NCBI GenBank assembly: GCA_964645715.1
Contig: CAZYAO010000020.1
Span: forward strand, 1 to 64,000
Length of the DNA stretch: 64,000 nt
From: JAUMBM01 sp964645715
GTDB taxonomy: Bacteria; Bacteroidota; Bacteroidia; Chitinophagales; Saprospiraceae
Direction: 5' to 3'
In this document: positions 43,568 through 53,428 of the stretch, piece after piece
Position numbering within the stretch: the stretch's first letter is position 1
Layout of the letters: each line of letters opens with the position of its first letter
Translations under genes and position numbers: made by a program
Notes under the pieces: generated by a model
Seen by the model: the letters and a program-made list of their open reading frames with translations, nothing else
The model's database searches: none
Told to the model about the DNA's origin: nothing

Positions 43568-46495
43568 ATGAAGAAACTGTTGTGGATATCGCTGGCTACC
43601 ATGCTCGTGCTGGCTTCCTGTACAACGCAGAAGCGCAAAGGAGAACTATCAGGCCTGGGTAAGGCCTGGCACAACACAACGGCGCACTACAACGGCTACT
43701 TCAATGCGGAAGAGCTTGTTCAACAAGCATTTGTAGCACTGGGTGAGTCCCATCAGGACAATTACAGCAAGCTCCTGCCTATGTATGCCTACATGGTGGC
43801 CGACAATCCGCTGGCCATCGCCGGTAATATGGACACGGCTATCAAAAAGGTTACCATCGTACTCAATCTGCATCCCTACAGCCATTGGGCGGATGATTGC
43901 TATCTGTTGGCCGGCAAGGCTATGTTCCTGAAAAGGGATTATGAGGGGGCCGAAAAAACTTTCCGCTTCCTGCTTAGTGAGTATCCGGAGGAGGATCCTA
44001 AAAGCAGTGCTTCTGCTAAAAATAAGAAGGGTAAGTCTGCCAAAAATCAGCCGCCCGCCCGCAGCGGCAGTAGTGGCGGCAGCCAGGCAGGGCGCTCTTC
44101 TTCGGCTATGACAGCGAAGCAGAAGGCGCGCGAGCGCAAAAGGTATAACCGACAAGTGAAGAAAAAAAGGAGGGCTTCTTCCAGCAGCCGATCGACACCG
44201 GCACGTAAGCCGTCAGCACCTGCGGATACGCCTGCAGCCGTACCCGACAAACCGGAGACAGCTACTGCTGCCGCACCCGATCCGCAGGCTGCCAGCAATA
44301 AAGATAATCCTTATTTTCTCAAACATCGCCCCGCCTATCAGGAGGGTTCACTCTGGCTGGCGAAAACGCTGGTCGAACGGGATAATCACGACGGCGCACG
44401 CCGGCTGCTCAATAATCTCTACCAGAATCCGACTACCTTCGCGGACATTCGGGACGAAATTGCGGCGGTTCAGGCCTACCTTGCTATCAAGGAACGAAAG
44501 TATGATCTCGCCATCACGTACCTGACCGATGCGGTAGCGCTTTCTGATAACCGCCTGCTGCGCGCTCGCTTTTCTTATATCCTCGCGCAGTTGCATCAGC
44601 TCAATGGCAATAGCCAGGCGGCTTATGCTGCTTTTGAGCTGGTTGTCAAAAGTCATCCGTCCTATGAAATGACTTTCAGTGCACGTCTCAATATGGCGCA
44701 AAATAGCTACCTGAGCGGGCGTGGTACAGCCCAGGATGCTATGCGCAATCTTGAGAAAATGGCAGCAGATGAGAAAAATAAGCCTTTCCTCGATCAGCTG
44801 TATTTCGCTATGGCAAATATTGCTTTTCAACAGGATGACCGGGATGAGGGTATCGCATTGCTTCGCAAGAGCCTGGCTGCCAGTTCCGGCAATTCTCCCC
44901 AAAAGGCGGAGGCTTACTACAAACTGGCCAATTTGTTTTTCGAAACCGAGGACTATCTGGCAGCCAAGAATTATATGGACAGTACCCTGCTGATTATGCC
45001 CGAAACGGACGAACGGTTTAAGTCTGTCGAACGGCTGCGCGATAACCTGTCCGATATTGCTGAGGCTCTCGAAACGATCAGTCTGCAGGACAGCCTCCTG
45101 CGCATTAGTGAGCTTTCGCCTAAAGAACAGGCAGATCTGGCAGCTAAGCTGCTCGAGCAGGAGAAGGAGGCGGCAAAGGCTAAGGCGGCAGCAGCTTCTG
45201 CGCCCGGGGATAAGTCAACGCTCGGCGGGCGACCAGAGATGGCTATGGCCGGACCCGGCGCCGGACGCCCAGCCTTGGCCAAACCCAGTACCTTCTTTGC
45301 TTATGATGAGCGGGCAGTCAGCAGGGGTATCAAGGAGTTTAACAGAACTTGGAATAACAGACCCCTGGAGGATGACTGGCGCCGCAGTGGTCGCGCTTTG
45401 TCTGATGATGCACAAAATCAGGCCAGCGCCGGCGATAAACCCAGTCTTCTGAGTGAGGATGAGGTCAATCAAATGCTCGCAGGCGTGCCCAAAACGGATG
45501 CTGACAGGGAAAAAGCCCGGCTCGAAATCAAACGGGCTATGTTTGAACTCGGGCGTCTGTATCGCGATCGGCTCGAAAATAATGAGAAATCGGTGGCTAT
45601 TCTCGAACAGCTGGACAGCCGCTTTCCTGCTAACCTGCACGAACTGGAATCTTGGTACTATCTCTACCTCGGTTCACTCGATTTGCAGCAACCCCAACGA
45701 GCCGAGGAGTGGAAGGCCAAAATTATTAATAAATACCCTTCTTCTAATTTCGCCCGCATCCTTAAAGATCCCAACTATGCAACCGAATTCCTCAATGAGG
45801 AGAGGAAGCTTGTACGTCTCTACGATGATACCTATGCGCTTTTCACGCAGGGTAAATTCACTGAGGCACTGGCCATGGCACGTGCCAACAGCCAGGCCCT
45901 GCTGGGCCAGAATCCGCTCAAGCCCAAGTATGCGCTGCTGATAGCCATGTGTATGGGTAATACCAGCGGCAAAGAGGCGTATGTGGAAGAGCTCAATAAA
46001 CTGATTGCTACCTACCCGGAGTCGACCGAGCAGACTCGCGCCCGCGAAATCCTCCGCCTGCTGGGGGCAACGGCAGGTCCCAGTCTGCCCGGCCAGAGTG
46101 AGCCGGAAACGACCGGCGTCTTCACAGTCAATCAGCAGGATCTTCACTATATCCTGATTATTTTTGAAAGCGCCGATGTGGATATCAATACGGCCAAAAA
46201 TAAAGTATCCGACTATAACCGCACTTTCCACGATCTGGCAAGACTCCGCATCTCCAATGTCTACCTGGGTCAAAATAATAACATTCCTGTGCTGGTGTTG
46301 CGCCGCTTCGAAAATCAAGCCGATGCGATGGCCTACTACAATGGAATCAGCAAGAATAGCAGCAGCTTTGTCGATGCAACCGCTTTCCCGCATAAGGTGT
46401 ATGCGATCTCGCAGTCCAATTATCGGGAGGTCCTCAAAGCCCGGCAATTGGATGGGTATGAGGTTTTCTTCAAGGATAATTATTTGAATAAGTAG
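43568..46495 (+). CDS. SprE/PorW-like TPR lipoprotein of the type IX secretion system
   Basis: 975 residues from ATG 43568. Lipobox LVLASC, then the SprE hallmark (TTAHYNGYFNAEELVQQAF...NYSKLLPMYAYMV), followed by TPR-like repeats (WADDCYLLAGKAMFLKRDYEGAEKTF). A basic low-complexity insert (about residues 155-245, with KQKARERKRYNRQVKKKRR) is followed by more TPRs. A C-terminal domain (LHYILIIFESADVDINTAKN) ends in FFKDNYLNK. SprE/PorW is needed for T9SS function and gliding. Its presence agrees with the T9SS cargo elsewhere in the window. The basic insert is unusual compared with flavobacterial SprE. Inference: it is species-specific. Confidence 0.82.
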   Translation: MKKLLWISLATMLVLASCTTQKRKGELSGLGKAWHNTTAHYNGYFNAEELVQQAFVALGESHQDNYSKLLPMYAYMVADNPLAIAGNMDTAIKKVTIVLNLHPYSHWADDCYLLAGKAMFLKRDYEGAEKTFRFLLSEYPEEDPKSSASAKNKKGKSAKNQPPARSGSSGGSQAGRSSSAMTAKQKARERKRYNRQVKKKRRASSSSRSTPARKPSAPADTPAAVPDKPETATAAAPDPQAASNKDNPYFLKHRPAYQEGSLWLAKTLVERDNHDGARRLLNNLYQNPTTFADIRDEIAAVQAYLAIKERKYDLAITYLTDAVALSDNRLLRARFSYILAQLHQLNGNSQAAYAAFELVVKSHPSYEMTFSARLNMAQNSYLSGRGTAQDAMRNLEKMAADEKNKPFLDQLYFAMANIAFQQDDRDEGIALLRKSLAASSGNSPQKAEAYYKLANLFFETEDYLAAKNYMDSTLLIMPETDERFKSVERLRDNLSDIAEALETISLQDSLLRISELSPKEQADLAAKLLEQEKEAAKAKAAAASAPGDKSTLGGRPEMAMAGPGAGRPALAKPSTFFAYDERAVSRGIKEFNRTWNNRPLEDDWRRSGRALSDDAQNQASAGDKPSLLSEDEVNQMLAGVPKTDADREKARLEIKRAMFELGRLYRDRLENNEKSVAILEQLDSRFPANLHELESWYYLYLGSLDLQQPQRAEEWKAKIINKYPSSNFARILKDPNYATEFLNEERKLVRLYDDTYALFTQGKFTEALAMARANSQALLGQNPLKPKYALLIAMCMGNTSGKEAYVEELNKLIATYPESTEQTRAREILRLLGATAGPSLPGQSEPETTGVFTVNQQDLHYILIIFESADVDINTAKNKVSDYNRTFHDLARLRISNVYLGQNNNIPVLVLRRFENQADAMAYYNGISKNSSSFVDATAFPHKVYAISQSNYREVLKARQLDGYEVFFKDNYLNK

Positions 46496-46502
46496 ATAGT
46501 AT

Positions 46503-46729
46503 GTACTTGTTAATTTTTTGAAAAAAAATTAACAAGTACAAAATGGCTTAGTAGCTTTTAATTTTTTGAAAAAAAATTAAAAGGTATAAAAACGGCGAAG
46601 AGGCGGGGGCACCAGCCACCCCGCCTCTTCGCCTCACGCTTAGGGCCTTTTAATTTTTTGAAAAAAAATTAAAAGGTATAAAAACGGCGAAGAGGCGGGG
46701 GCACCAGCCACCCCGCCTCTTCGCCTCAC
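46503..46729. repeat. AT palindrome plus two perfect 83-bp direct repeats of a double hairpin
   Basis: 46503-46539 is an AT-core palindrome with arms GTACTTGTTAA. It is followed by two identical 83-base units (46555-46637 and 46647-46729) separated by 9 bases. Each unit holds an AT-core stem (CTTTTAATTTTTT / AAAAAAAATTAAAAG) and a GC stem (GGCGAAGAGGCGGGG / CCCCGCCTCTTCGCC, for unit 1 at 46594-46633). The second unit overlaps the stop codon of the NlpC/P60 gene. Confidence 0.9.
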
Positions 46730-47538
46730 CGCCCTTCCCCAAGCACATCCCGTGCTTCCATCGGGAACTGCCGCCAATACGAAGAGGTACTAATATTATC
46801 AACCTGTACGCCGCCGCTACTAGTACTGTGGATGACTTTGATGCCATCCAGCTCATTGGCTACCACCACGGCTACGTGGAAAACGCGATTTGTATCCGGC
46901 TTCCGGAAAAAAATCAGGTCGCCGGGCTCAGTTTCCCCGACCTCTTTGCGTCTGCCCTGCGCTGCCTGCATAGCCGACACCCGCGGCAGCTGTACGTTGG
47001 CCTGCTTGTATACATAACAGGTAAACCCCGAGCAGTCAAAACCTTCTTCGGGGGCATCACCAGCCTCAGTATAATCTACCCCCTCCAGCCGATAGGCGAA
47101 GTCAATCACCTGCTTGCGTTGTTGGTACTCCGGGCTCATGACATTGTCGGGTATGTCACGACCTGGCAGCCCAGCGGGATCTGTATTATTGCGACGGCGC
47201 GGCGGAACAAACAGGCCTCCACGGGTTCTTGGCTTGGGACCATTGTAGGGGACCTCCGCCTCCGCGGTTTCTGCAACATCTTCCGTTATTGGCTCTTCCT
47301 GCCGGGTTTGCCCGGGGCGGTAGCGCGGGGGCAGGGCACGCGGTGGAGTAGGCCGGGCCGGGCTGGGTCGATAGTTGGTTTCCGGACTGATTGTATGATC
47401 ACCGGCTGTATGCTCCTGTTGGTCATAGGCGGGCAGGGGCTGCAACATCGGCTTGATGATCTCGCAGCTTGTGAGCAGCAGACTGCCGAGCAGCAGTACG
47501 GTCGGACAGGCAAGGGAGCAGATTCTGAGAGGGTGCAT
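46726..47538 (-). CDS. NlpC/P60 family lipoprotein peptidase
   Basis: 270 residues. The lipobox LLLTSC lies near residue 25, followed by a Pro/Arg-rich linker (about 50-130; PSPARPTPPRALPPRYRPG). The NlpC/P60 domain has a catalytic triad of Cys in EEGFDCSGFTCYVY, His in NRVFHVAVVV and a third residue in VIHSTSS. It hydrolyses gamma-D-Glu-diaminopimelate or related bonds in peptidoglycan. The stop codon lies within the end of the upstream repeat unit. Convergent with the SprE-like gene. Confidence 0.87.
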   Translation of the reverse strand: MHPLRICSLACPTVLLLGSLLLTSCEIIKPMLQPLPAYDQQEHTAGDHTISPETNYRPSPARPTPPRALPPRYRPGQTRQEEPITEDVAETAEAEVPYNGPKPRTRGGLFVPPRRRNNTDPAGLPGRDIPDNVMSPEYQQRKQVIDFAYRLEGVDYTEAGDAPEEGFDCSGFTCYVYKQANVQLPRVSAMQAAQGRRKEVGETEPGDLIFFRKPDTNRVFHVAVVVANELDGIKVIHSTSSGGVQVDNISTSSYWRQFPMEARDVLGEGR

Positions 47539-47596
47539 AGTCGTAAGGTTGTTGAGGTTCTGACTTAACGGCCTGAGCCAGCGAAATCGTATGTAC

Positions 47597-48373
47597 TCAC
47601 AGGTGCAGGCTAAAATTATCGCGGTCAGCCAAAAAATTAAACCGCTGCCGGAACTGCAGCAGCTCCTCGCGGACGAGGGTGGCTGTCAGTATGCCTGTCT
47701 GCTGGGAGATCCGGTGCAGCAACCGTCCCTCGTAGTCGATCACCGATGAGTCTCCGGCATGGTATACATCGTTGCCGTCCATACCAACTCTGTTGGCAGC
47801 AAGCACATAAGCCTGGTTTTCTATGGCCCTGGCAGTCAGGAGTGATCGCCAGGCATGTCCCCGGCGGTCGGGAAAATTGGCAACGTAGATGAGCATATCA
47901 TAGTCGAGATCATTGCGGCTCCAGACCGGGAAACGCAGATCGTAACAGATGAGTGGCATGATGCGCCAGCCGCGGTAGCTGACCACCAGTCGCCGCTCAC
48001 CCGCCTGGTAGTGCTCGTGCTCGCCGGCCAGGCTAAAGCAGTGGCGCTTGTCGTAGTATTCATAGCGGCCATCGGGCTGCACCCACAGCAGTCGGTTGTA
48101 GTAATGCAATCCCTCCGCTACAATCAGGCTGCCAGTGATGGCAGCATCCAGACGTGCTGCCCATTGCAGCATCCATGCCAGTGTCTGCCCTTCCATGGGC
48201 TCAGCCAGTGCTGCCGGCCGCATACTAAAGCCGGTTGTAAACATTTCCGGCAGCACGACCAAGTCCGTCTGGCCTGCAAGCCGGCCGAGCTGATGGTCAA
48301 ACCAATGGCGGTTGGCCTGTGGATCTTCCCAAACGAGATCCGCTTGTAAGATACTTATGCGCAGACTGTGCAT
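47597..48373 (-). CDS. Carbon-nitrogen hydrolase (omega-amidase, Nit2/YafV-like)
   Basis: 258 residues. Nitrilase-superfamily triad Glu-Lys-Cys: VVLPEMFTTGFSM, YYDKRHCFSLAGEHEHY, and PLICYDLRFPVWSR. Residue pattern, especially the CFSLAGEH and the Trp/Met-rich N-terminus, fits the omega-amidase branch that converts 2-oxoglutaramate or 2-oxosuccinamate to the 2-oxoacid. Cytoplasmic. It ends about 60 bases from the NlpC/P60 start and could share a transcript. Confidence 0.87.
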   Translation of the reverse strand: MHSLRISILQADLVWEDPQANRHWFDHQLGRLAGQTDLVVLPEMFTTGFSMRPAALAEPMEGQTLAWMLQWAARLDAAITGSLIVAEGLHYYNRLLWVQPDGRYEYYDKRHCFSLAGEHEHYQAGERRLVVSYRGWRIMPLICYDLRFPVWSRNDLDYDMLIYVANFPDRRGHAWRSLLTARAIENQAYVLAANRVGMDGNDVYHAGDSSVIDYEGRLLHRISQQTGILTATLVREELLQFRQRFNFLADRDNFSLHL

Positions 48374-48481
48374 GAACAGATGATTTTTTATCGAATCTCT
48401 ACAAAGATAGCTGTCTGGCAGTATTCGCGCATCACAAATGTTGTGCCGCCTCTACCAGGGAAATAAATCATCAGATAAATA

Positions 48482-48574
48482 TTTTCAGGCTGGTTTTTTG
48501 AAAAAAACCAGCCTGAAAAATGTTTGTTTTGAACAGGCTTTGGCAGCAGCCTGCCGCCAAAGCCTGTTCAAAAC
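48482..48574. repeat. Composite double hairpin in a divergent intergenic region
   Basis: AT-core stem with arms TTTTCAGGCTGG and T6/A7 (48482-48519), then a perfect 19-bp stem with arm GTTTTGAACAGGCTTTGGC and its complement at 48556-48574. The interval 48374-48835 otherwise holds no gene. Unlike other members it lies between divergent genes. Confidence 0.8.
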
Positions 48575-48835
48575 TACTCACTGTCGGGCATAGTGCACAT
48601 ATCTCATCCACCGTCCGGTGCCTTTGGTCGATAAAAAATAGGATTACTATCAATTTTGGGCTATAATTGTAATCATTAGTACGGCTGGGGAGCATCCTGC
48701 CACTGATGAATTCCGTCTAAATATCAATAGCAGCCATAAATCCGCTGCCTGAGTCATGCCTTGGAGAATCCGAGACATAGGCCGGTGCATTGTGTATCGC
48801 AACCAACAATACATCATTCACTAAACGTAAACGAT

Positions 48836-49714
48836 ATGCAGCAGCTCATCATTAGAAACCTCAACAAGACCTACGCCAACGGCGTGAGGGCATTGCAGGA
48901 TGTCTCGCTGGACATACCCACAGGTATGTACGGCTTACTGGGCCCCAACGGGGCCGGCAAAAGTACGCTGATGCGTACGCTGGCAACCCTGCAGGATGCC
49001 GACAGCGGGACGGTATACCTGGACAGCATCGATGTGCTGCAGGACAAAGAAGCTGTAAGAAGAACTCTGGGCTATCTTCCACAGGAATTTGGCGTCTACC
49101 CGCGGCTCAGCGGCTGGGAACTGCTCGAGCACCTGGCCATCCTAAAAGGTATTGCCAAAGGGGTACGCAAGGAGGTGGTGAGCGCACTGCTGCAGCGGGT
49201 CAATCTGTGGGATCATCGCAAAAAGGCAGTAAGCTCCTATTCGGGAGGCATGCGCCAGCGTTTCGGAATCGCACAGGCACTGCTGGGCGATCCCGGCCTT
49301 ATTATTGTCGATGAACCTACGGCAGGCCTTGATCCCGGAGAGCGCAACCGATTCTACAACTTGCTCTCCGAAATTGGCGAGAATGTGATCGTAATCCTGA
49401 GCACGCACATCGTTGAAGATGTCAAAGAGCTGTGTTCCAATATGGCCATCATCAACAATGGTCAGGTGCTGTATGCGGGTACACCCGAAGCTTCGCTGCG
49501 CCAGCTGGAGGGAAAAATATGGCGCAAAACCATATCTAAAGCTGCATTGCCTGACTTGCAGCACGCCTTCGGGCCTAAGCTGATCTCCAGCAAGCTGGTA
49601 GGGGGGCGACCGGTCATCTGCCTGCTCAGCGAGGAGCAGCCCGAGGAGGGATTTGTGCCTGCAGATGCCAGCCTGGAAGAAGTCTTTTTTGCAAAAATAA
49701 ACGGAGTCGCTTAA
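48836..49714 (+). CDS. ABC transporter ATP-binding protein
   Basis: 292 residues from ATG 48836 (MQQLIIRNLNKTYANGVRAL). Walker A GPNGAGKST, Q loop PQEFGVYP, signature SYSGGMRQRF, Walker B LIIVDEPTAGLDP, switch His in LSTHIVEDV. It is 5 bases upstream of the permease/peptidase fusion and clearly works with it. The C-terminal 70 residues are divergent, as in ABC-2 exporters. Substrate unknown. Confidence 0.92.
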   Translation: MQQLIIRNLNKTYANGVRALQDVSLDIPTGMYGLLGPNGAGKSTLMRTLATLQDADSGTVYLDSIDVLQDKEAVRRTLGYLPQEFGVYPRLSGWELLEHLAILKGIAKGVRKEVVSALLQRVNLWDHRKKAVSSYSGGMRQRFGIAQALLGDPGLIIVDEPTAGLDPGERNRFYNLLSEIGENVIVILSTHIVEDVKELCSNMAIINNGQVLYAGTPEASLRQLEGKIWRKTISKAALPDLQHAFGPKLISSKLVGGRPVICLLSEEQPEEGFVPADASLEEVFFAKINGVA

Positions 49715-49719
49715 CGCCT

Positions 49720-52700
49720 ATGTTTACTACATTTTTCTCCTTCGAACTCCGGCTGTGGCTCCGTTCGCCCATGCCTTGGATTTTTATGGCGCTTTTTGGC
49801 CTGCTGTGCTTCATGGCTACCGTATCGGACCAAGTGACCATCGGCGGTGGTTTTGGCAACGTCTGGAAAAATGCGCCTTTCGTGGCCCAGAACTGGTACG
49901 CTGTCTTCTCATTGCTGGCTTTGCTGTTGGTGACAGCTTTCCTCAACAGCGCTGCGCTGCGCGACTTTGAGCAGCATACGGACCAGCTCGTTTTTTCAAA
50001 ACCTATCAGCCGCGCAGGCTATTATTTTGGCCACTTTACGGCGGCATTTTTGGTGTCCATTCTACCCCTGCTGGGGATATCATTGGGTATGTGGTCGGGC
50101 ATGCTGGCCAATGATGCATTCAATTGGCTGAATGACAATCGGTTTGGGCCATTTGAGATGGCAGGACACATCAACGGTCTGCTGGTGCTGGCCGTCCCCA
50201 ACCTATTGTTTGCGGGCGGTATAATCTACGCGGTAGCCATTCATACCCGTTCAACGCTCTACTCCTTCGTAACAGCTGCAGCCCTGTTGGTGGCCTATAT
50301 CGTGGCGGGCAACCTGACAGATGATATTGCGCAGGAGCGGCTGGCCGCACTGTTAGATCCCTTCGGATTCAGTACTTTCAGCCTGGAAACAAAATACTGG
50401 ACAGTTGATGAAAAGAACCACCAGTCGCTGGGTCTGTCCGGACTGATGCTGCTCAATCGCCTGCTGTGGGTATCGGTGGGCTTGCTGGTGCTGTGGCTGG
50501 GCTACTGGCGTTTTGATTTTGCCGGCGGCAAAAAAGCTGCCGCCAAGGCTGCCCGCCCGGCGGGCGAAGCTACCGCAGAGGCAGGGGGGCTGGCACTGCT
50601 GGGTGCACCTCCCAGGGTGCAGCCGCAGACGGGCTGGCAGGCGCAGCTGGCCAGCCTGCAGAGCCAGTTTGCCACCGAAACAAAAACCACTTTGCGGAGT
50701 ATTGCCTTCATACTGCTGGCCCTGCTGGGGCTGCTCAACTGTATCCCCAGCCTTTTTTATGCCAACGAAGGCTACGGTACGCACGAGCTGCCCGTAACTT
50801 ACACCATCATCGAAATTATTCGGGGCTCCTTTTACCTGTTCGCCATCATCATCATGGTCTACTTCAGCGGGGCGATGGTCTGGAAAGAGCGCAACCACCA
50901 CATGCAGGATATCATGGATGCGCTGCCTGTGCGCAACTGGACAAGCTGGCTGGGCAAATACCTGGCGGTACTGGTACTGCTCTTTTGCCTGCAGCTGCTC
51001 GTCATGGGTGCAGGGGTGGTGGCTCAGACAGCCATGGGCTATACCCGCTATGAGATGTGGATATACGTGCGTGAATTGCTTGTGATGGATATGCTGGGCT
51101 TTGCGGGGGTGTTGGCGCTGTCCTTCTTGGTGCATGCCTTGTCGCCTAATATGTACCTGGGTTTTTTTGTAGTCGTGATGCTGGTAATTGTCAATTCTTT
51201 TGCCTGGGGTGCACTGCAGATAGAGAGCAATATGCTGCCGCTGGGTGCAGCACCATCCTATATTTTGTCTGATTTCTATGGTTATCAGCCGTTTATTCAG
51301 GGGCTGTTTTGGTTTAATGTCTACTGGTTGTTGTTTGCAGGGCTGCTGTCGATACTGGCTGTATTGTTTTGGCCGCGTGGCCGTTATGACAGCTGGCAGG
51401 AGCGTTTTGCGCAGGCGCGGCAAGCCTGGCCTCGCTATCGCTGGCTTGGCCTTACACTAGCGGGTGTATGGATACTCACGGGAGGCTGGGTTTTCTACAA
51501 CACCCAGGTGCTCAATCCTTACTTCAACGGCAAACAATCGGAGAAGCTGCAACTCGACTATGAGCAACGCTTCAAGCAGTACGAGGGGCGGCCACAACCA
51601 CGTATCTACAAAGCGTTTTATGATATAGATCTTCGGCCCGAGGGCCGGCAGCTGTCGGTCAGCGGTAAGTTTTGGATGCGCAATATCTACGATCAGCCCA
51701 TTGACACGCTATGGATGAATACGCCTGCTGAGGGGACATTTAGCTGCGAGCACAGCCGACTGTCACTGCTGCTGGATGAGCCCGACCTCAACTGGCGTAT
51801 GTACCGCTTTGAGCCTGCTTTGCAACCTGGCGACAGCATGGAACTAGCTTTTGTGGTCGACTATCGCCCGAAGGGATTCGAAAATGAACTCGGCTGGAGT
51901 CGCATCGTCCAAAATGGCAGTTTCTTCGATAATATATCGGTCATGCCTGTCTTTGGCTATCAGTCAGATGCGGAAGTTGCTGCCAAAAATCGTCGCCAAA
52001 AGCTGGGGCTGCCCGAAAAGACGCGCAGACCGGTACTCAATCCGGCAGATACACTTAATCGAATGGATGCCTATATCGGGGTCAATAGTGACTGGGTGGA
52101 GGTAGAGACGGTCTTCCGTACAGCGCCCGACCAGATAGCTATCGCGCCTGGTTCACTCGTACGGGAGTGGCGCGAAAATGGGCGCCGCTGTTTTCAGTAT
52201 AAACTCGATCATCCTTCTTTCAATTTTTATTCGTTTGTGAGTGCTGATTTTGAGGTGGCTAAGCGCGACTGGAAGGGTGTCAGCCTGGAGGTGTATTACC
52301 ACAAAGATCACAGCTACAACGTGCCCCGCATGCTGGATGCTATGGAGAAGTCGCTCGATTATTACACTACTCATTTCGGTCCTTATTTCCACAAACAGTG
52401 TCGCATTGTAGAGTTCCCGCGCTTCGCCAGCTTTGCGCAGTCATTTCCCGGCACTATGCCTTATTCAGAGGGAGTGGGCTTTATCCAGGATTTTAAAGAT
52501 CCCGAAGAGGATATAGATATGGTCTCCTACGTGGCTGCGCACGAGATCGCGCACCAGTACTGGGGGCATCAGACCTGTGGAGCCAATATGCAGGGCAGTG
52601 AGATGCTGGTCGAAACTTTCGCGCAGTGGGGAGCGCTCATGGTCATGGAGCATACCTACGGACGCGATCAGATGCGTAAATTCCTACGCTATGAGATGGA

Positions 52701-53322
52701 TCGCTACCTCAGAGGACGGGGCCAGGAGACAGAGCGGGAACTGCCGCTGGCGTCCTGCGAGGGGCAGGGTTACATCCACTACAACAAGGGTAGTGTACAG
52801 ATGTATCACCTGAAGGAACGCATCGGAGAGGAGCAGGTCAACGCTGCCCTGCGCAGCTTCCTCGGACGCTACCGCTACCAGCCGCCGCCTTATCCGGTGA
52901 GCACCGATGCACTGGAGGCTTTCTACGCACATACGCCCGACAGCCTGGATTACCTCATCAAGGATTTATTTGAAGACATCACGCTCTACGAAAACCGATG
53001 CAGGGTGGCCAGTGTCAAAAAGCGGAGCGACGGCCGCTGGGAAGTCAGCATGCAGGTGGAGTGCACCAAGTTCAAAGCGGATGAACTGGGCAAGGAAAAA
53101 GAGGTGCCACTCAATGATGTGATTGAAATCGGGGCTTTCGCTCGTCCGGCAAGCGGGAAGACGTACGGCAAGACGCTGTATAGGCAGCAGGTAAAAATCA
53201 CTCAACCACAGCAGGAATTTACTTTTGTCCTCGATGAGAAACCTTACGAGGTAGGTGTGGATCCTTTTGCCTTGCTAATCGACAGAAATCCAGAGGATAA
53301 TCTCAAAAAAATAGAGGAGTAG
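49720..53322 (+). CDS. ABC-2 permease fused to an M1 aminopeptidase domain
   Basis: 1200 residues. The N-terminal half has two ABC-2-type membrane blocks (about 12 hydrophobic segments within residues 10-590), with an Ala-rich insertion near residue 275. The C-terminal half is an M1 gluzincin domain with HEIAHQYWGH (zinc ligands His941 and His945, catalytic Glu942) and the third ligand Glu965 in EMLVETFAQ. A spacing of 19 residues is typical for this permease-linked branch rather than the classical 18. The peptidase domain would be extracytoplasmic. Encoded directly after its ATPase. The exporter substrate and the relation to peptide cleavage are unknown. Confidence 0.92.
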   Translation: MFTTFFSFELRLWLRSPMPWIFMALFGLLCFMATVSDQVTIGGGFGNVWKNAPFVAQNWYAVFSLLALLLVTAFLNSAALRDFEQHTDQLVFSKPISRAGYYFGHFTAAFLVSILPLLGISLGMWSGMLANDAFNWLNDNRFGPFEMAGHINGLLVLAVPNLLFAGGIIYAVAIHTRSTLYSFVTAAALLVAYIVAGNLTDDIAQERLAALLDPFGFSTFSLETKYWTVDEKNHQSLGLSGLMLLNRLLWVSVGLLVLWLGYWRFDFAGGKKAAAKAARPAGEATAEAGGLALLGAPPRVQPQTGWQAQLASLQSQFATETKTTLRSIAFILLALLGLLNCIPSLFYANEGYGTHELPVTYTIIEIIRGSFYLFAIIIMVYFSGAMVWKERNHHMQDIMDALPVRNWTSWLGKYLAVLVLLFCLQLLVMGAGVVAQTAMGYTRYEMWIYVRELLVMDMLGFAGVLALSFLVHALSPNMYLGFFVVVMLVIVNSFAWGALQIESNMLPLGAAPSYILSDFYGYQPFIQGLFWFNVYWLLFAGLLSILAVLFWPRGRYDSWQERFAQARQAWPRYRWLGLTLAGVWILTGGWVFYNTQVLNPYFNGKQSEKLQLDYEQRFKQYEGRPQPRIYKAFYDIDLRPEGRQLSVSGKFWMRNIYDQPIDTLWMNTPAEGTFSCEHSRLSLLLDEPDLNWRMYRFEPALQPGDSMELAFVVDYRPKGFENELGWSRIVQNGSFFDNISVMPVFGYQSDAEVAAKNRRQKLGLPEKTRRPVLNPADTLNRMDAYIGVNSDWVEVETVFRTAPDQIAIAPGSLVREWRENGRRCFQYKLDHPSFNFYSFVSADFEVAKRDWKGVSLEVYYHKDHSYNVPRMLDAMEKSLDYYTTHFGPYFHKQCRIVEFPRFASFAQSFPGTMPYSEGVGFIQDFKDPEEDIDMVSYVAAHEIAHQYWGHQTCGANMQGSEMLVETFAQWGALMVMEHTYGRDQMRKFLRYEMDRYLRGRGQETERELPLASCEGQGYIHYNKGSVQMYHLKERIGEEQVNAALRSFLGRYRYQPPPYPVSTDALEAFYAHTPDSLDYLIKDLFEDITLYENRCRVASVKKRSDGRWEVSMQVECTKFKADELGKEKEVPLNDVIEIGAFARPASGKTYGKTLYRQQVKITQPQQEFTFVLDEKPYEVGVDPFALLIDRNPEDNLKKIEE

Positions 53323-53331
53323 TAATGGGGT

Positions 53332-53410
53332 GTTTTGATTTTTCTAAAAATCAAAAACAACCTATCTATAGGCAGTATTTTTGGGCGGCGTCAGCCGCCT
53401 AAAAATACTG
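53332..53410. repeat. Composite double hairpin
   Basis: AT stem GTTTTGATTTTT / AAAAATCAAAAAC (53332-53358) and GC stem CAGTATTTTTGGGCGGC - GTCA - GCCGCC TAAAAATACTG (53373-53410). It lies between convergent genes. Confidence 0.8.
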
Positions 53411-53428
53411 TAATTTATATTTTTTCGC

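Noticed and set aside
43390..43662. 90-codon frame upstream of and overlapping the SprE-like gene
   Set aside because: Out of frame with the lipoprotein signal of the real gene and with no domain; it lies mostly in the leader.
46503..46729. CRISPR-like direct repeats
   Set aside because: Only two copies of an 83-base unit with a 9-base spacing, each made of two palindromes.
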